Origin: Maribacter spongiicola
Lineage (GTDB): Bacteria > Bacteroidota > Bacteroidia > Flavobacteriales > Flavobacteriaceae
Reading direction: 5' to 3'
Length of the DNA: 64,000 bases
Assembly: GCF_004364165.1 (NCBI RefSeq)
Contig: NZ_SOAY01000012.1
Span: 248,001-312,000, forward strand
Part shown: positions 55,821 to 64,000 of the stretch, one piece after another
Position numbering within the stretch: position 1 is the stretch's first letter
How the letters are laid out: the number at the start of each line of letters is the position of its first letter
Notes under the pieces: model-generated
What the model was told of the DNA's origin: nothing
Databases searched by the model: none
Seen by the model: the letters and a program-made list of their open reading frames with translations, nothing else
Program-made: the position numbers and the translations under genes

Positions 55821-56615
55821 ATGAAAATAGCAATCATAGGCGCAGGTAATTTAGGACTTTCCATTGCAAACGGAATTCTGAACAGTAACGGTGCCACCAC
55901 CATGTACCTTACTAAACGAGACACAAAATCTATTATCGATTTTGAGAAACACAATAAGGTGACTGTAACCAATGATAATCGTTTGGCTATACAAAATTCA
56001 GACATTCTAATATTTGCCGTCCAACCCGTTCATTTTGCCGCAATTCTAGAAGATGTAAAAGATTTACTTACTGAAAACCATGTTATTATTTCAACAATAA
56101 CCGGTTTTGGAATCGACAAAATAGAAGCGGTTATCGGCAAAGACAATTATATTGTTAGAAGCATGCCCAATACCGCTATTTCTGTTGGTAAATCTATGAC
56201 CTGTATCTGCAGTAATGAAAAAGGTAAAAAACGTATCGACCTAACAAAAGCTATCTTCAACAGAATGGGTCATTGTATGGAGATACCTGAGAATCAAATG
56301 CAAGCAGCAACCGTTATTTGCGCCAGTGGTATTGCCTTTTGGATGCGTTTAATTCGCGCTACAACACAAGGTGCCATTCAGTTAGGTTTTGATGCTCAAG
56401 AGGCGCAAGAATTAGCTATGCACACGTGCAACGGTGCAGCGAACTTACTTATTGAATCGGGCAATCATCCAGAACAAGAGATTGATCGAGTAACGACACC
56501 AATGGGATGCACTATTACGGGTCTAAACGAAATGGAACACCAAGGTTTAAGCTCATCATTAATACGTGGTATTATTGCCTCATACGATAAGATTACCGAA
56601 TTTAAAACGAAATAA
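55821..56615 (+). CDS. proC: Pyrroline-5-carboxylate reductase
   Basis: 264 residues: IAIIGAGNLGLSIANGIL (NAD(P)H Rossmann), IVRSMPNTAISVGKSMT and the C-terminal TPMGCTITGLNEMEHQGL. Last step of proline synthesis. In this operon it sits between argC and argD, so proline and arginine genes are mixed. Confidence 0.94.
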   Translation: MKIAIIGAGNLGLSIANGILNSNGATTMYLTKRDTKSIIDFEKHNKVTVTNDNRLAIQNSDILIFAVQPVHFAAILEDVKDLLTENHVIISTITGFGIDKIEAVIGKDNYIVRSMPNTAISVGKSMTCICSNEKGKKRIDLTKAIFNRMGHCMEIPENQMQAATVICASGIAFWMRLIRATTQGAIQLGFDAQEAQELAMHTCNGAANLLIESGNHPEQEIDRVTTPMGCTITGLNEMEHQGLSSSLIRGIIASYDKITEFKTK

Positions 56616-56662
56616 AATACCAGTGTACAATTAGTTCTTATAGAACTTGAATCTTTTGAATT

Positions 56663-57787
56663 ATGAAATTATTCGACGTTTACCCACTATATAATGTTAC
56701 ACCTGTTTCTGCAAAAGGTATTGTGGTTACGGATGACAAAGGTCAAGATTACTTAGATTTTTATGGCGGTCATGCCGTAATATCAATTGGTCATACGCAC
56801 CCACATTATGTAAAGCGCTTGAAAGATCAATTAGATAAAATCGGATTTTATAGCAATGCAGTTCAAAATCCGCTTCAAGAAGAGCTTGCTGAAAAACTAG
56901 GGGTTATTTCTGGTTGCGAGGCGTATAATCTGTTTATGTGTAACTCAGGCGCCGAAGCCAATGAAAATGCACTTAAAATGGCATCATTCGCCACCGGAAA
57001 ATCGAAAATAATTGCCTTCAACAACGGATTTCATGGTCGCACCTCTGCTGCTGTAGCGGCAACCGACAATCCGTCTATAAACGCAGAAATAAATCAACAA
57101 CATGAGGTCGTTTTTCTTGACCTGAACGATGCAAAGGGTTTTGAAAGGGAAATTTCTAAAAATGTATGTGCTGTAATCATAGAATCTATTCAAGGCGTTG
57201 GTGGATTAGATGAACCCAACACAGAATTTTTACATAAAGTAGCAGCATTATGTAAAGAAAATGATGCTTTATTGATTGCCGATGAAGTACAATGCGGATT
57301 TGGTAGAAGTGGTAAATTCTTTGGATTTCAACATCATAACATACAACCTGACATTATCAGTATTGCAAAAGGTATGGGTAACGGCTTCCCCGTTGGTGGT
57401 GTTCTTATTCATGAAGATATTAAAGCAAAATACGGAATGTTAGGTACCACTTTTGGCGGTAACCATTTAGCTTGCGTAGCCACATTGGCTGTTTTAGAAG
57501 TCATTGAGAAAGAGAACCTAATGGCAAATGCCGAAGAGCTGGGTATGTATTTCAATGAAAAGGCAAAAGAAATTCCGCAAGTAAAAAGAGTAAAAGGTAG
57601 GGGATTGATGTTGGGTCTAGAGTTCGATTTTCAGGTAGCTGATTTACGCAAAAAACTTATTTATGACCACCACCTTTTTACCGGAGGCGCAAAAGACAAA
57701 ACGGTACTTAGAATTTTACCGGCATTGAATATCACCAAACAAGATTTAGACGTGTTTTTCACAGCTCTTAAGACTGCTTTATCATGA
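56663..57787 (+). CDS. argD: N-acyl-ornithine aminotransferase
   Basis: 374 residues, class III PLP aminotransferase: FMCNSGAEANENALKMA, HGRTSAAVAATDN, LLIADEVQCGFGRSG and the PLP lysine in ISIAKGMGNGFPVGG. It makes N-acyl-ornithine from the semialdehyde. The stop overlaps proA by 4 bp (ATGA). Confidence 0.94.
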   Translation: MKLFDVYPLYNVTPVSAKGIVVTDDKGQDYLDFYGGHAVISIGHTHPHYVKRLKDQLDKIGFYSNAVQNPLQEELAEKLGVISGCEAYNLFMCNSGAEANENALKMASFATGKSKIIAFNNGFHGRTSAAVAATDNPSINAEINQQHEVVFLDLNDAKGFEREISKNVCAVIIESIQGVGGLDEPNTEFLHKVAALCKENDALLIADEVQCGFGRSGKFFGFQHHNIQPDIISIAKGMGNGFPVGGVLIHEDIKAKYGMLGTTFGGNHLACVATLAVLEVIEKENLMANAEELGMYFNEKAKEIPQVKRVKGRGLMLGLEFDFQVADLRKKLIYDHHLFTGGAKDKTVLRILPALNITKQDLDVFFTALKTALS

Positions 57788-58980
57788 TAAAAACGCTCGA
57801 CTTAGCAAAAAGAAATGCCGTATTAAAACGGATGGCAGAATTGGTTCTACAAGAAGAATCAATTTTAATGTCTGCCAATGAAAAAGATTTAAACTCTTTC
57901 GAATCTGATGATATCGCAATGATCGACCGCTTAAAGGTGGATAAAGATAAGGTTAGAGAAATGGTTTCTTCCTTGAAAAAATTAGCTGTATTAGCCGATC
58001 CGTTACATGTAGAACGTTTTCAATTTACCCATGATAACGGGCTAGAAATCAGCAATAAAACGGCTCCCTTCGGTACTATTATGATTATCTATGAATCTAG
58101 GCCAGATGTCACTATTGAAGCTGCCGGTATTGCTTTTAAATCTGGAAACAAAATTTTATTAAAGGGAGGCAAAGAATCATTGAACTCCAATTTGGTTTTA
58201 GTCAATTTATGGCATAAAGCTTTAGAGTCCTGTGACTGTTCTGAAGATTGGATTACCTATCTCAATTATTCGCGAGAAGAAACCCAACAGTTTCTTGAAA
58301 ATCCGACTCAAAAACTAGATTTAATTGTTCCGCGTGGTGGTGAAAAATTGATTGCTTTTGTAAAGCAACATGCGCAATGCCCTGTAATTGTAAGTGGTCG
58401 TGGAAACAACTTTGTATATGTTTCGCATGAAGCAAATCTGCAAATGGCTTTAGATATCATTGTCAATGCAAAGACCACAAAAATATCGGCGTGTAATGCT
58501 GTTGACAAAGTAATTATCTCAAGAGATTTACCACGTAAAATGGAGTTTCTAAATCATTTGATCAAAACCCTTAAAAAACACAATGTAGAAATTTTAACCG
58601 ATGCAAAACTAGCCGGATTAGAAGGCACTTCTCAGATGGAAGATGAATCTGTTTGGTTTGAAGAGTTTCTAGATTATAAAATTGTCATCGGGCAAGTGCC
58701 AGATGTTGAAGAGGCCATACAGCACATTAACACCTATGGTGGTGGTCACTCAGCTGCCATCATTACCAAAGACGAAGAAGAAGCTGAAATTTTTATGCAG
58801 TCCGTTGATACTGCGGCTGTGTATCATAACGCATCTACCCGTTTTACCGATGGTGGGCAATTTGGACTTGGTGGTGAATTAGCTATCAGTACCGATAAAT
58901 TACACCAGCGAGGCCCTATTGGGCTGCAACACCTCGTGACCAATAAGTGGTATGTAAAAGGGAATGGACAGATTAGATAG
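57784..58980 (+). CDS. proA: Glutamate-5-semialdehyde dehydrogenase
   Basis: 398 residues: MIIYESRPDVTIEAAGIAFK, KISACNAVDKV with the catalytic Cys, and ASTRFTDGGQFGLGGE. Reduces gamma-glutamyl phosphate to glutamate semialdehyde for proline. Overlaps argD by 4 bp; its TAG stop runs straight into a heptamer array. Confidence 0.95.
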   Translation: MIKTLDLAKRNAVLKRMAELVLQEESILMSANEKDLNSFESDDIAMIDRLKVDKDKVREMVSSLKKLAVLADPLHVERFQFTHDNGLEISNKTAPFGTIMIIYESRPDVTIEAAGIAFKSGNKILLKGGKESLNSNLVLVNLWHKALESCDCSEDWITYLNYSREETQQFLENPTQKLDLIVPRGGEKLIAFVKQHAQCPVIVSGRGNNFVYVSHEANLQMALDIIVNAKTTKISACNAVDKVIISRDLPRKMEFLNHLIKTLKKHNVEILTDAKLAGLEGTSQMEDESVWFEEFLDYKIVIGQVPDVEEAIQHINTYGGGHSAAIITKDEEEAEIFMQSVDTAAVYHNASTRFTDGGQFGLGGELAISTDKLHQRGPIGLQHLVTNKWYVKGNGQIR

Positions 58981-59049
58981 TTAGGAATTAGGAGTTAGGA
59001 GTTAGGAGTTAGGAGTTAGGAGTTAGGAGTTAGGAGTTAGGAGTTAGGA
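58980..59049 (+). repeat. Heptamer tandem repeat, 10 units of GTTAGGA type
   Basis: GTTAGGA, ATTAGGA, then eight perfect GTTAGGA units, the first base being the last base of the proA stop codon. Followed by AAAAATAAAA. TAG falls in all frames. Confidence 0.97.
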
Positions 59050-59084
59050 AAAATAAAAGCTTGACCTGACAAAATTGAATTAGA

Positions 59085-59852
59085 ATGCTGAAAAAGAGAA
59101 TTTTATTAAAATTAGGATCTAATACTTTAACGAAGGATACCGACCACATCTCTCGTGGTAAAATTGAAGATATTGGTAGGCAAATAGCAGCCTTAAAAGA
59201 TCAATATGAATTCATTATCGTGAGTTCTGGTGCTATTGCCGCAGCGAAACAATTTGTAAAACTGGAGCATAATGGTGAAGAAATCAATGTAAAACAAGCA
59301 TTGGCATCTATTGGTCAGCCACACTTAATGCGTATTTTTCAAGAGAATTTTAGAGAATTAGGCCTTTTTACATCACAGTGTTTACTATCGTATTCCGACT
59401 TTGAAAAAGAGCAAACTAGAGTGAATATTAAAAACACGATAAACGTTCTGGTCGCTAACAATTTCATTCCTATTATCAATGAAAATGATACTGTGGCCAC
59501 CGATGAAATTAAGTTTGGTGACAATGATAAATTAGCAGGTTTAACCGCGTCTCTTTTATCCGCAGATATACTAATAATAGCCACAAATACGGACGGTATC
59601 TATACCAAAGCATCGCTATCGTCGGCAAAACCTACCACTATCGAACAGGTGACCGACCTTAGTGAATTACAAAAAGAAATTGGGGAATCTAAATCGAGCC
59701 ATGGCACCGGCGGAATGCAGTCTAAGATAGATGCTGCAACTATCGCACAAAAAGCAGGGATTGAAACTTGGATCACCAATGGCTTAACCGATAATTTCAT
59801 TACCGACGCCATGAATAACAAAAGTACTTTTACAAAAATTAAAGCATCATGA
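59085..59852 (+). CDS. proB: Glutamate 5-kinase, short form without PUA domain
   Basis: 255 residues of the amino-acid-kinase fold: ILLKLGSNTLTKDTDHISRG, VSSGAIAAAKQFV, NENDTVATDEIKFGDND and GTGGMQSKIDAA. Phosphorylates glutamate, first step of proline synthesis. It lacks the C-terminal PUA domain of the E. coli enzyme (about 110 residues). Overlaps the next gene by 4 bp. Confidence 0.94.
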   Translation: MLKKRILLKLGSNTLTKDTDHISRGKIEDIGRQIAALKDQYEFIIVSSGAIAAAKQFVKLEHNGEEINVKQALASIGQPHLMRIFQENFRELGLFTSQCLLSYSDFEKEQTRVNIKNTINVLVANNFIPIINENDTVATDEIKFGDNDKLAGLTASLLSADILIIATNTDGIYTKASLSSAKPTTIEQVTDLSELQKEIGESKSSHGTGGMQSKIDAATIAQKAGIETWITNGLTDNFITDAMNNKSTFTKIKAS

Positions 59853-60790
59853 ATTACCTTTCCATAAACGATATCGACTCTTTATCTACCTGGGTAAAAG
59901 AAGCTATTGCATTAAAAAAACAACCTAAAAAATTTAAAACTTTAGGTAACGATAAAACCATAGGGCTCCTATTTTTCAACAACTCGCTTCGTACGCGTTT
60001 AAGCACTCAAAAAGCGGCCATGAATTTAGGTATGGAAGTTATTGTCATGAACTTTGGCAGTGAAGGTTGGGCTTTAGAATATGTCGATGGCACTATTATG
60101 GATCAAGGCACCTCTGAGCATATAAAAGAAGCTGCACAGGTAATTTCTCAGTATTGCGATATCATAGCCATACGTGCATTTGCAGGCTTGGTTGACAAAG
60201 AATTAGATGAAGCAGAAGAAGTTTTAAACGGATTTAAAACCTATGCTTCTGTACCTATCGTAAATATGGAGAGCTCAGTTGGGCACCCCTTACAGGCACT
60301 AACCGATGCCATTACTTTAGAAGAACATAATTTTAAGAATAACCCAAAAGTAGTTTTGTCATGGGCGCCACACCCAAGGGCTTTACCGCACGCGGTTGCC
60401 AATTCATTTATACAGATGATGCAAAAGCAGAATGCTGAATTTGTAATTACGCATCCTGAGGGTTATGAGCTAGATCCTAACATTACTAAAGATTCTAAAA
60501 TTGAATACAATCAAGAAAAGGCTTTAGAAAATGCCGATTTTGTGTATGTGAAAAACTGGAGTAGCTATACCGATTATGGTCAAATAAAATCACAAGATCC
60601 TAATTGGCAAATGACCCTTAAGAAATTAGGAAAAGCTAAGTTTATGCACTGCCTTCCTGTACGTAGAAATGTTGTAGTTGCCGACGAAGTTTTAGATAGT
60701 GAGCAATCTTTGGTTATTGAACAAGCGAATAACAGAACGTATGCCGCTCAATTGGTTCTAAAGAAAATACTGGAAAGCAATGAAAATTAG
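59849..60790 (+). CDS. argF': N-acyl-ornithine carbamoyltransferase (acetyl or succinyl)
   Basis: 313 residues. NNSLRTRLSTQKAAMNLG replaces the STRTR carbamoyl-phosphate site of ordinary ornithine carbamoyltransferase, as in the N-acetyl/N-succinyl-ornithine enzymes of Bacteroidota and Xanthomonas. ESSVGHPLQALTDAIT and HCLPVRRNVVVADEVLD complete the family. It makes N-acyl-citrulline; which acyl group is not decided here. Confidence 0.9.
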   Translation: MNYLSINDIDSLSTWVKEAIALKKQPKKFKTLGNDKTIGLLFFNNSLRTRLSTQKAAMNLGMEVIVMNFGSEGWALEYVDGTIMDQGTSEHIKEAAQVISQYCDIIAIRAFAGLVDKELDEAEEVLNGFKTYASVPIVNMESSVGHPLQALTDAITLEEHNFKNNPKVVLSWAPHPRALPHAVANSFIQMMQKQNAEFVITHPEGYELDPNITKDSKIEYNQEKALENADFVYVKNWSSYTDYGQIKSQDPNWQMTLKKLGKAKFMHCLPVRRNVVVADEVLDSEQSLVIEQANNRTYAAQLVLKKILESNEN

Positions 60791-60962
60791 TAAATGGATT
60801 TATATTGGTATCGCACTTTTTGCACTCATTTTATTTGTGGCAAATATGGTCGATATCGACCATAGCACCGCACATTGGAAAACCTATATGGGACCCGTTA
60901 GTAACATAATTCTTATTGTTGCCATGGTTCTCATGTTCAAATTTTCTGAAAATGAAAAATAA
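60780..60962 (+). CDS. Small two-helix membrane protein inside the arg operon
   Basis: 60 residues with two hydrophobic helices (about 5-23 and 40-54) joined by a short polar loop (DIDHSTAHWK). Overlaps argF' by 11 bp and argB by 11 bp, so it is tightly packed into the operon. No family recognised. Confidence 0.65.
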   Translation: MKISKWIYIGIALFALILFVANMVDIDHSTAHWKTYMGPVSNIILIVAMVLMFKFSENEK

Positions 60963-61731
60963 ACTAAGCGTAGTAAAAATTGGCGGTAATGTCATTGAAG
61001 ATGAAAAGGCTCTAGCTATTTTTCTTACTGCATTTGCCAAACTAGAAGGATTAAAAATATTAGTTCATGGTGGTGGTAAATTAGCTACTCAACTCGCAAC
61101 TAAGTTAGGTATTGAATCTAAAATGATAGACGGTAGGCGTATTACCGATGCTGAAACTGTCGATATTATTACCATGGTTTATGGCGGCTTGGCAAACAAG
61201 AAAATCGTTGCCCAGCTTCAAGCAAAAAATATAAATGCAATTGGTTTAAGTGGTGCCGATGGTGATAGCATACAGGCACACAAAAGACCTGTAAAAGAAA
61301 TTGATTACGGATTCGTAGGTGATATTGATGGTGTAAATTCTGATTTAATTAGCAATCTTTTATCCATCAACCTTACTCCTATTTTTTGTGCATTATCGCA
61401 CGATGGCGCAGGGCAATTACTGAATACGAATGCAGATACCATTGCTTCTGAAATTGCAATTGGTATGGCATCAACCTATGAAACTACTCTTTATTACTGC
61501 TTTGAAAAAAAGGGTGTTTTACTAGATATTTCCGATGATAATAGTGTTGTAAAAAATATCAATACAGACACATATAAAGAGCTATTATCAGAAGGGGTAA
61601 TAGCTGACGGCATGTTGCCTAAACTCCATAATTGCTTTCATGCCTTGAACAATACTGTTGAAAAAGTATGTTTGGGAGATGTAACTATGTTAGGTAAAAA
61701 CACCGAACTGTTCACTACGTTAACCTTATAA
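60952..61731 (+). CDS. argB: N-acyl-glutamate kinase
   Basis: 259 residues from the ATG at 60952; a start at 60916 would add 12 residues unlike the family. LSVVKIGGNVIEDEKAL, LVHGGGKLATQL and LNTNADTIASEIAIGM are amino-acid-kinase motifs. Phosphorylates N-acetyl- (or N-succinyl-) glutamate, the second step of the arginine pathway. Confidence 0.93.
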   Translation: MKNKLSVVKIGGNVIEDEKALAIFLTAFAKLEGLKILVHGGGKLATQLATKLGIESKMIDGRRITDAETVDIITMVYGGLANKKIVAQLQAKNINAIGLSGADGDSIQAHKRPVKEIDYGFVGDIDGVNSDLISNLLSINLTPIFCALSHDGAGQLLNTNADTIASEIAIGMASTYETTLYYCFEKKGVLLDISDDNSVVKNINTDTYKELLSEGVIADGMLPKLHNCFHALNNTVEKVCLGDVTMLGKNTELFTTLTL

Positions 61732-61732
61732 T

Positions 61733-62797
61733 ATGAATCAAACAGAACTTACAGAAAGTGCCATGGATTTATTAAAAGAACTGATTTCAATAGAATCATT
61801 TTCTAAGGAAGAAGACAAAACTGCAGATGCAATACAAGTGTGGCTGGCAAAATATAACATACCTACAGAAAGGGATCTGAACAATGTTATAGCGAAAAAT
61901 AAATTTTGGGACGATAGTAAACCAACCCTTCTTTTAAACTCGCATCACGATACTGTAAAGCCAAATACTGCCTATACAAAAGACCCTTTTTTGCCGCACA
62001 TAGAAGATGGTAAATTATTTGGGCTAGGGAGTAATGACGCAGGTGGACCTTTAGTTTCCCTTCTTGCAACTTTCGTGAATTATTACAATGATGAAAACCT
62101 CAACCATAATATTTTAATGGTCGCTTCTGCCGAAGAAGAAAATGCAGGTGAGAATAGCTTACGCGGATTGCTTCCTAAATTACCGCATATTGATGTAGCC
62201 ATAGTTGGCGAACCTACATTAATGCAACTTGCTATCGCCGAAAAAGGATTAGTTGTTTTTGATGCTGTAGTTAAGGGTACTCCCTCGCACGCAGCGCATC
62301 CTAATGAAGATAATTCCATTTACAATTCTATTAAAGTTTTAGAATGGTTTAAGAATTACAAGTTCAAAAAGTCATCTGAAGCTTTAGGAGATGTAAAAAT
62401 GACCGTTACACAAATTAGTGCTGGATCGCAACATAATGTGGTACCAGCACAGGTTGATATGGTAGTTGATGTCCGGGTGAACGATGCCTATAGCAACAAA
62501 GAAATTGCAGATTTACTGAAGAAGGATGCGCCATGCAAATTAAAGGAGCGATCTTTACGCCTGAATTCGTCGAAAATAGACAAAGACCATGAGTTAGTGA
62601 AATCTGGGATAGCATTAGGCAGAACGACTTACGGCTCTCCTACCCTTTCTGATCAAGCAGCGTTAAGTTGTCAGTCATTGAAACTAGGACCTGGAGACAG
62701 CACACGTTCGCACTCAGCAAATGAATTTATCTATGTTCATGAAATTGAAGAAGGTATAGATTTGTATATTAAAATAGTAAAAGGATTTATAAAATAG
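61733..62797 (+). CDS. argE: M20 metallo-hydrolase, ArgE-type deacylase
   Basis: 354 residues. M20 zinc motifs: LNSHHDTVKPN, FGLGSNDAGGP (metal Asp), ASAEEENAGENSL (catalytic Glu pair) and IVGEPTLMQL. Position after argB fits the N-acyl-citrulline/ornithine deacylase that follows an N-acyl-ornithine carbamoyltransferase. One base after the argB stop. Confidence 0.88.
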   Translation: MNQTELTESAMDLLKELISIESFSKEEDKTADAIQVWLAKYNIPTERDLNNVIAKNKFWDDSKPTLLLNSHHDTVKPNTAYTKDPFLPHIEDGKLFGLGSNDAGGPLVSLLATFVNYYNDENLNHNILMVASAEEENAGENSLRGLLPKLPHIDVAIVGEPTLMQLAIAEKGLVVFDAVVKGTPSHAAHPNEDNSIYNSIKVLEWFKNYKFKKSSEALGDVKMTVTQISAGSQHNVVPAQVDMVVDVRVNDAYSNKEIADLLKKDAPCKLKERSLRLNSSKIDKDHELVKSGIALGRTTYGSPTLSDQAALSCQSLKLGPGDSTRSHSANEFIYVHEIEEGIDLYIKIVKGFIK

Positions 62798-62865
62798 AAT
62801 TAAGTATTAAGTACAAAGTATTAAGACCTCTATACTTTATACTTAATACTAATTACTTAATACTG
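62798..62865. repeat. Heptamer-period inverted repeat between argE and argH
   Basis: AGTATTA, AGTACAA, AGTATTA units on the left and TATACTT, AATACTA, ATTACTT, AATACTG on the right; same family as 54657-54783. Confidence 0.85.
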
Positions 62866-62870
62866 AAAAA

Positions 62871-64000
62871 ATGAAACTCTGGGATAAAGGATTTAGCACT
62901 GATAAAAAAATTGATCATTTTACCGTTGGTAACGATAGGGAATTGGATTTGGTTTTAGCCAAGTACGACGTAATCGCATCTAAAGCTCATGCTAAAATGC
63001 TAGGTGAAATTGGTTTGCTAACGCCCAAAGAAACTCAAGAGCTTGTTAATGAGTTAAACCATATTGCGGCGCGAATAGAGAAAGGGACATTTTCTATAGA
63101 AAAATCTTTTGAAGACATGCATTCTAAAATAGAATACATGCTAACCCTTAGTTTAGGTGATACTGGTAAAAAAATACATACGGCAAGGTCAAGAAATGAT
63201 CAAGTTTTAGTGGCTATGCACCTGTATTTAAAAGATGAATTGTCAGAAATTAAGTCAATGACAAAGTCGCTTTTTAACCTTCTACTGGTAAAAGCTCAAG
63301 AGCATAAAGATGTTCTATTACCCGGGTATACGCACTTACAAATTGCTATGCCATCTTCATTCGGACTTTGGTTTTCTGCCTATGCAGAAAGTTTAATAGA
63401 TGACCTTTATTTTATTGATGCAGCTTATAAAGTAGCGGATCAAAACCCTTTAGGTAGTGCTGCTGGTTACGGAAGTTCTTTTGCTATAGATCGTAGTTTC
63501 ACTACTGAAGAAATGGGTTTTACAACTATGAAGTATAATGTAGTGGCTGCACAAATGAGTAGAGGAAAAGCGGAGAAAGCGACGGCCTTTGGCATTGCCA
63601 ATATTGCCGCTACCCTATCTAAAATGGCTATGGATATTTGTTTGTATATGAGCCAAAACTTCAATTTCATCTCTTTTCCAGATGAACTGACCACAGGTTC
63701 TAGCATCATGCCACATAAAAAGAATCCCGATGTTTTTGAATTGGTTCGTGGTAAGTGTAATAAGTTACAGTCCATACCAAATCAACTTACTTTAATTATC
63801 AATAATCTGCCAAGTGGTTATCATAGAGATTTACAGTTGGTAAAAGAAATCATCATTCCTGCTATACAAGATATGAAGGCTTGTCTAGAAATTTTGACAT
63901 TCAGCCTTAAAGAAATTAGGGTTAATGAAAATATTTTGGACGACCCAAAATATGACTATTTATTTAGTGTAGATACCTTGAATGAATTGGTACAAAACGG
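62871..64000 (+). CDS. argH: Argininosuccinate lyase, 3'-truncated by window edge
   Basis: 376 codons are visible from the ATG at 62871 and the frame is open to the window end, so the C-terminus is missing. TARSRNDQVLVAMHLYLK, the H-bond site PGYTHLQIAMPSS and the fumarase-superfamily signature GSSIMPHKKNPD identify it. Splits argininosuccinate to arginine and fumarate, the final step of the operon's pathway. Confidence 0.96.
   Translation, partial: MKLWDKGFSTDKKIDHFTVGNDRELDLVLAKYDVIASKAHAKMLGEIGLLTPKETQELVNELNHIAARIEKGTFSIEKSFEDMHSKIEYMLTLSLGDTGKKIHTARSRNDQVLVAMHLYLKDELSEIKSMTKSLFNLLLVKAQEHKDVLLPGYTHLQIAMPSSFGLWFSAYAESLIDDLYFIDAAYKVADQNPLGSAAGYGSSFAIDRSFTTEEMGFTTMKYNVVAAQMSRGKAEKATAFGIANIAATLSKMAMDICLYMSQNFNFISFPDELTTGSSIMPHKKNPDVFELVRGKCNKLQSIPNQLTLIINNLPSGYHRDLQLVKEIIIPAIQDMKACLEILTFSLKEIRVNENILDDPKYDYLFSVDTLNELVQN

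Noticed and set aside
1-64000. CRISPR array or prophage
   Set aside because: No regularly spaced repeats with unique spacers and no phage structural or integrase genes were seen; the heptamer arrays have no spacers.

Overview
The window comes from an AT-rich chromosome of the phylum Bacteroidota, most likely a marine Flavobacteriaceae (Maribacter/Zobellia-like; the genus is inference). Supporting signs are TAnnTTTG promoter elements, lipoproteins with late signal-peptide cysteines, a class II HMG-CoA reductase next to a GHMP kinase, the coaX - outer-membrane protein - TPR - lptC - CNNM/CorC - PpiD/SurA gene block, and an arginine operon built on an N-acyl-ornithine carbamoyltransferase.

Layout. 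1-8.1 kb: a 5'-truncated ComEC gene, a dipeptidyl peptidase/peptide transporter pair, and a mevalonate pair. 8.1-16.1 kb: the minus-strand envelope block from the SurA/PpiD chaperone up to coaX, then tRNA-Phe(GAA). 16.4-28.4 kb: a GH32 lipoprotein, a rhodanese / TIGR04282 / purine nucleoside phosphorylase / TIGR04283 run linked to arsenosugar synthesis, two surface lipoproteins, an amidase, an Omp85-type barrel, another barrel and a DUF547 protein. 28.7-36.9 kb: an FAD oxidoreductase with a polyferredoxin, a GH78-like enzyme, a YwqK-like protein and two GT2 enzymes. 36.9-39.7 kb: a structured non-coding stretch, then what looks like a mobile cassette array with three attC-like sites and no integrase in view. 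39.7-50.1 kb: a TetR/SDR pair with two matching operators, a YHYH-protein operon, a methyltransferase, a DUF885 lipoprotein, divergent LysE/LysR genes, DUF983, AraC and NTF2-like proteins. 50.1-64 kb: a ureohydrolase, a membrane mannosyltransferase-like protein, then one long arginine/proline operon: GNAT, argG, argC, proC, argD, proA, proB, argF', a small membrane protein, argB, argE-like and argH (cut by the window end).

The most striking signals are three. (1) A 28-codon ORF upstream of the arg/pro operon ends in four Arg codons and a Pro codon, so it looks like an attenuation leader peptide for an operon that makes both amino acids. (2) The cassette array has R''/R' ends that are complementary within each cassette, as integron cassettes require, and one cassette gene is frameshifted in an A7 run. 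(3) A family of 7-bp-period repeats sits directly after stop codons, five of the six blocks in the arg/pro operon and one after the rhodanese gene; most units carry a stop trinucleotide, so the long arrays close all three frames.
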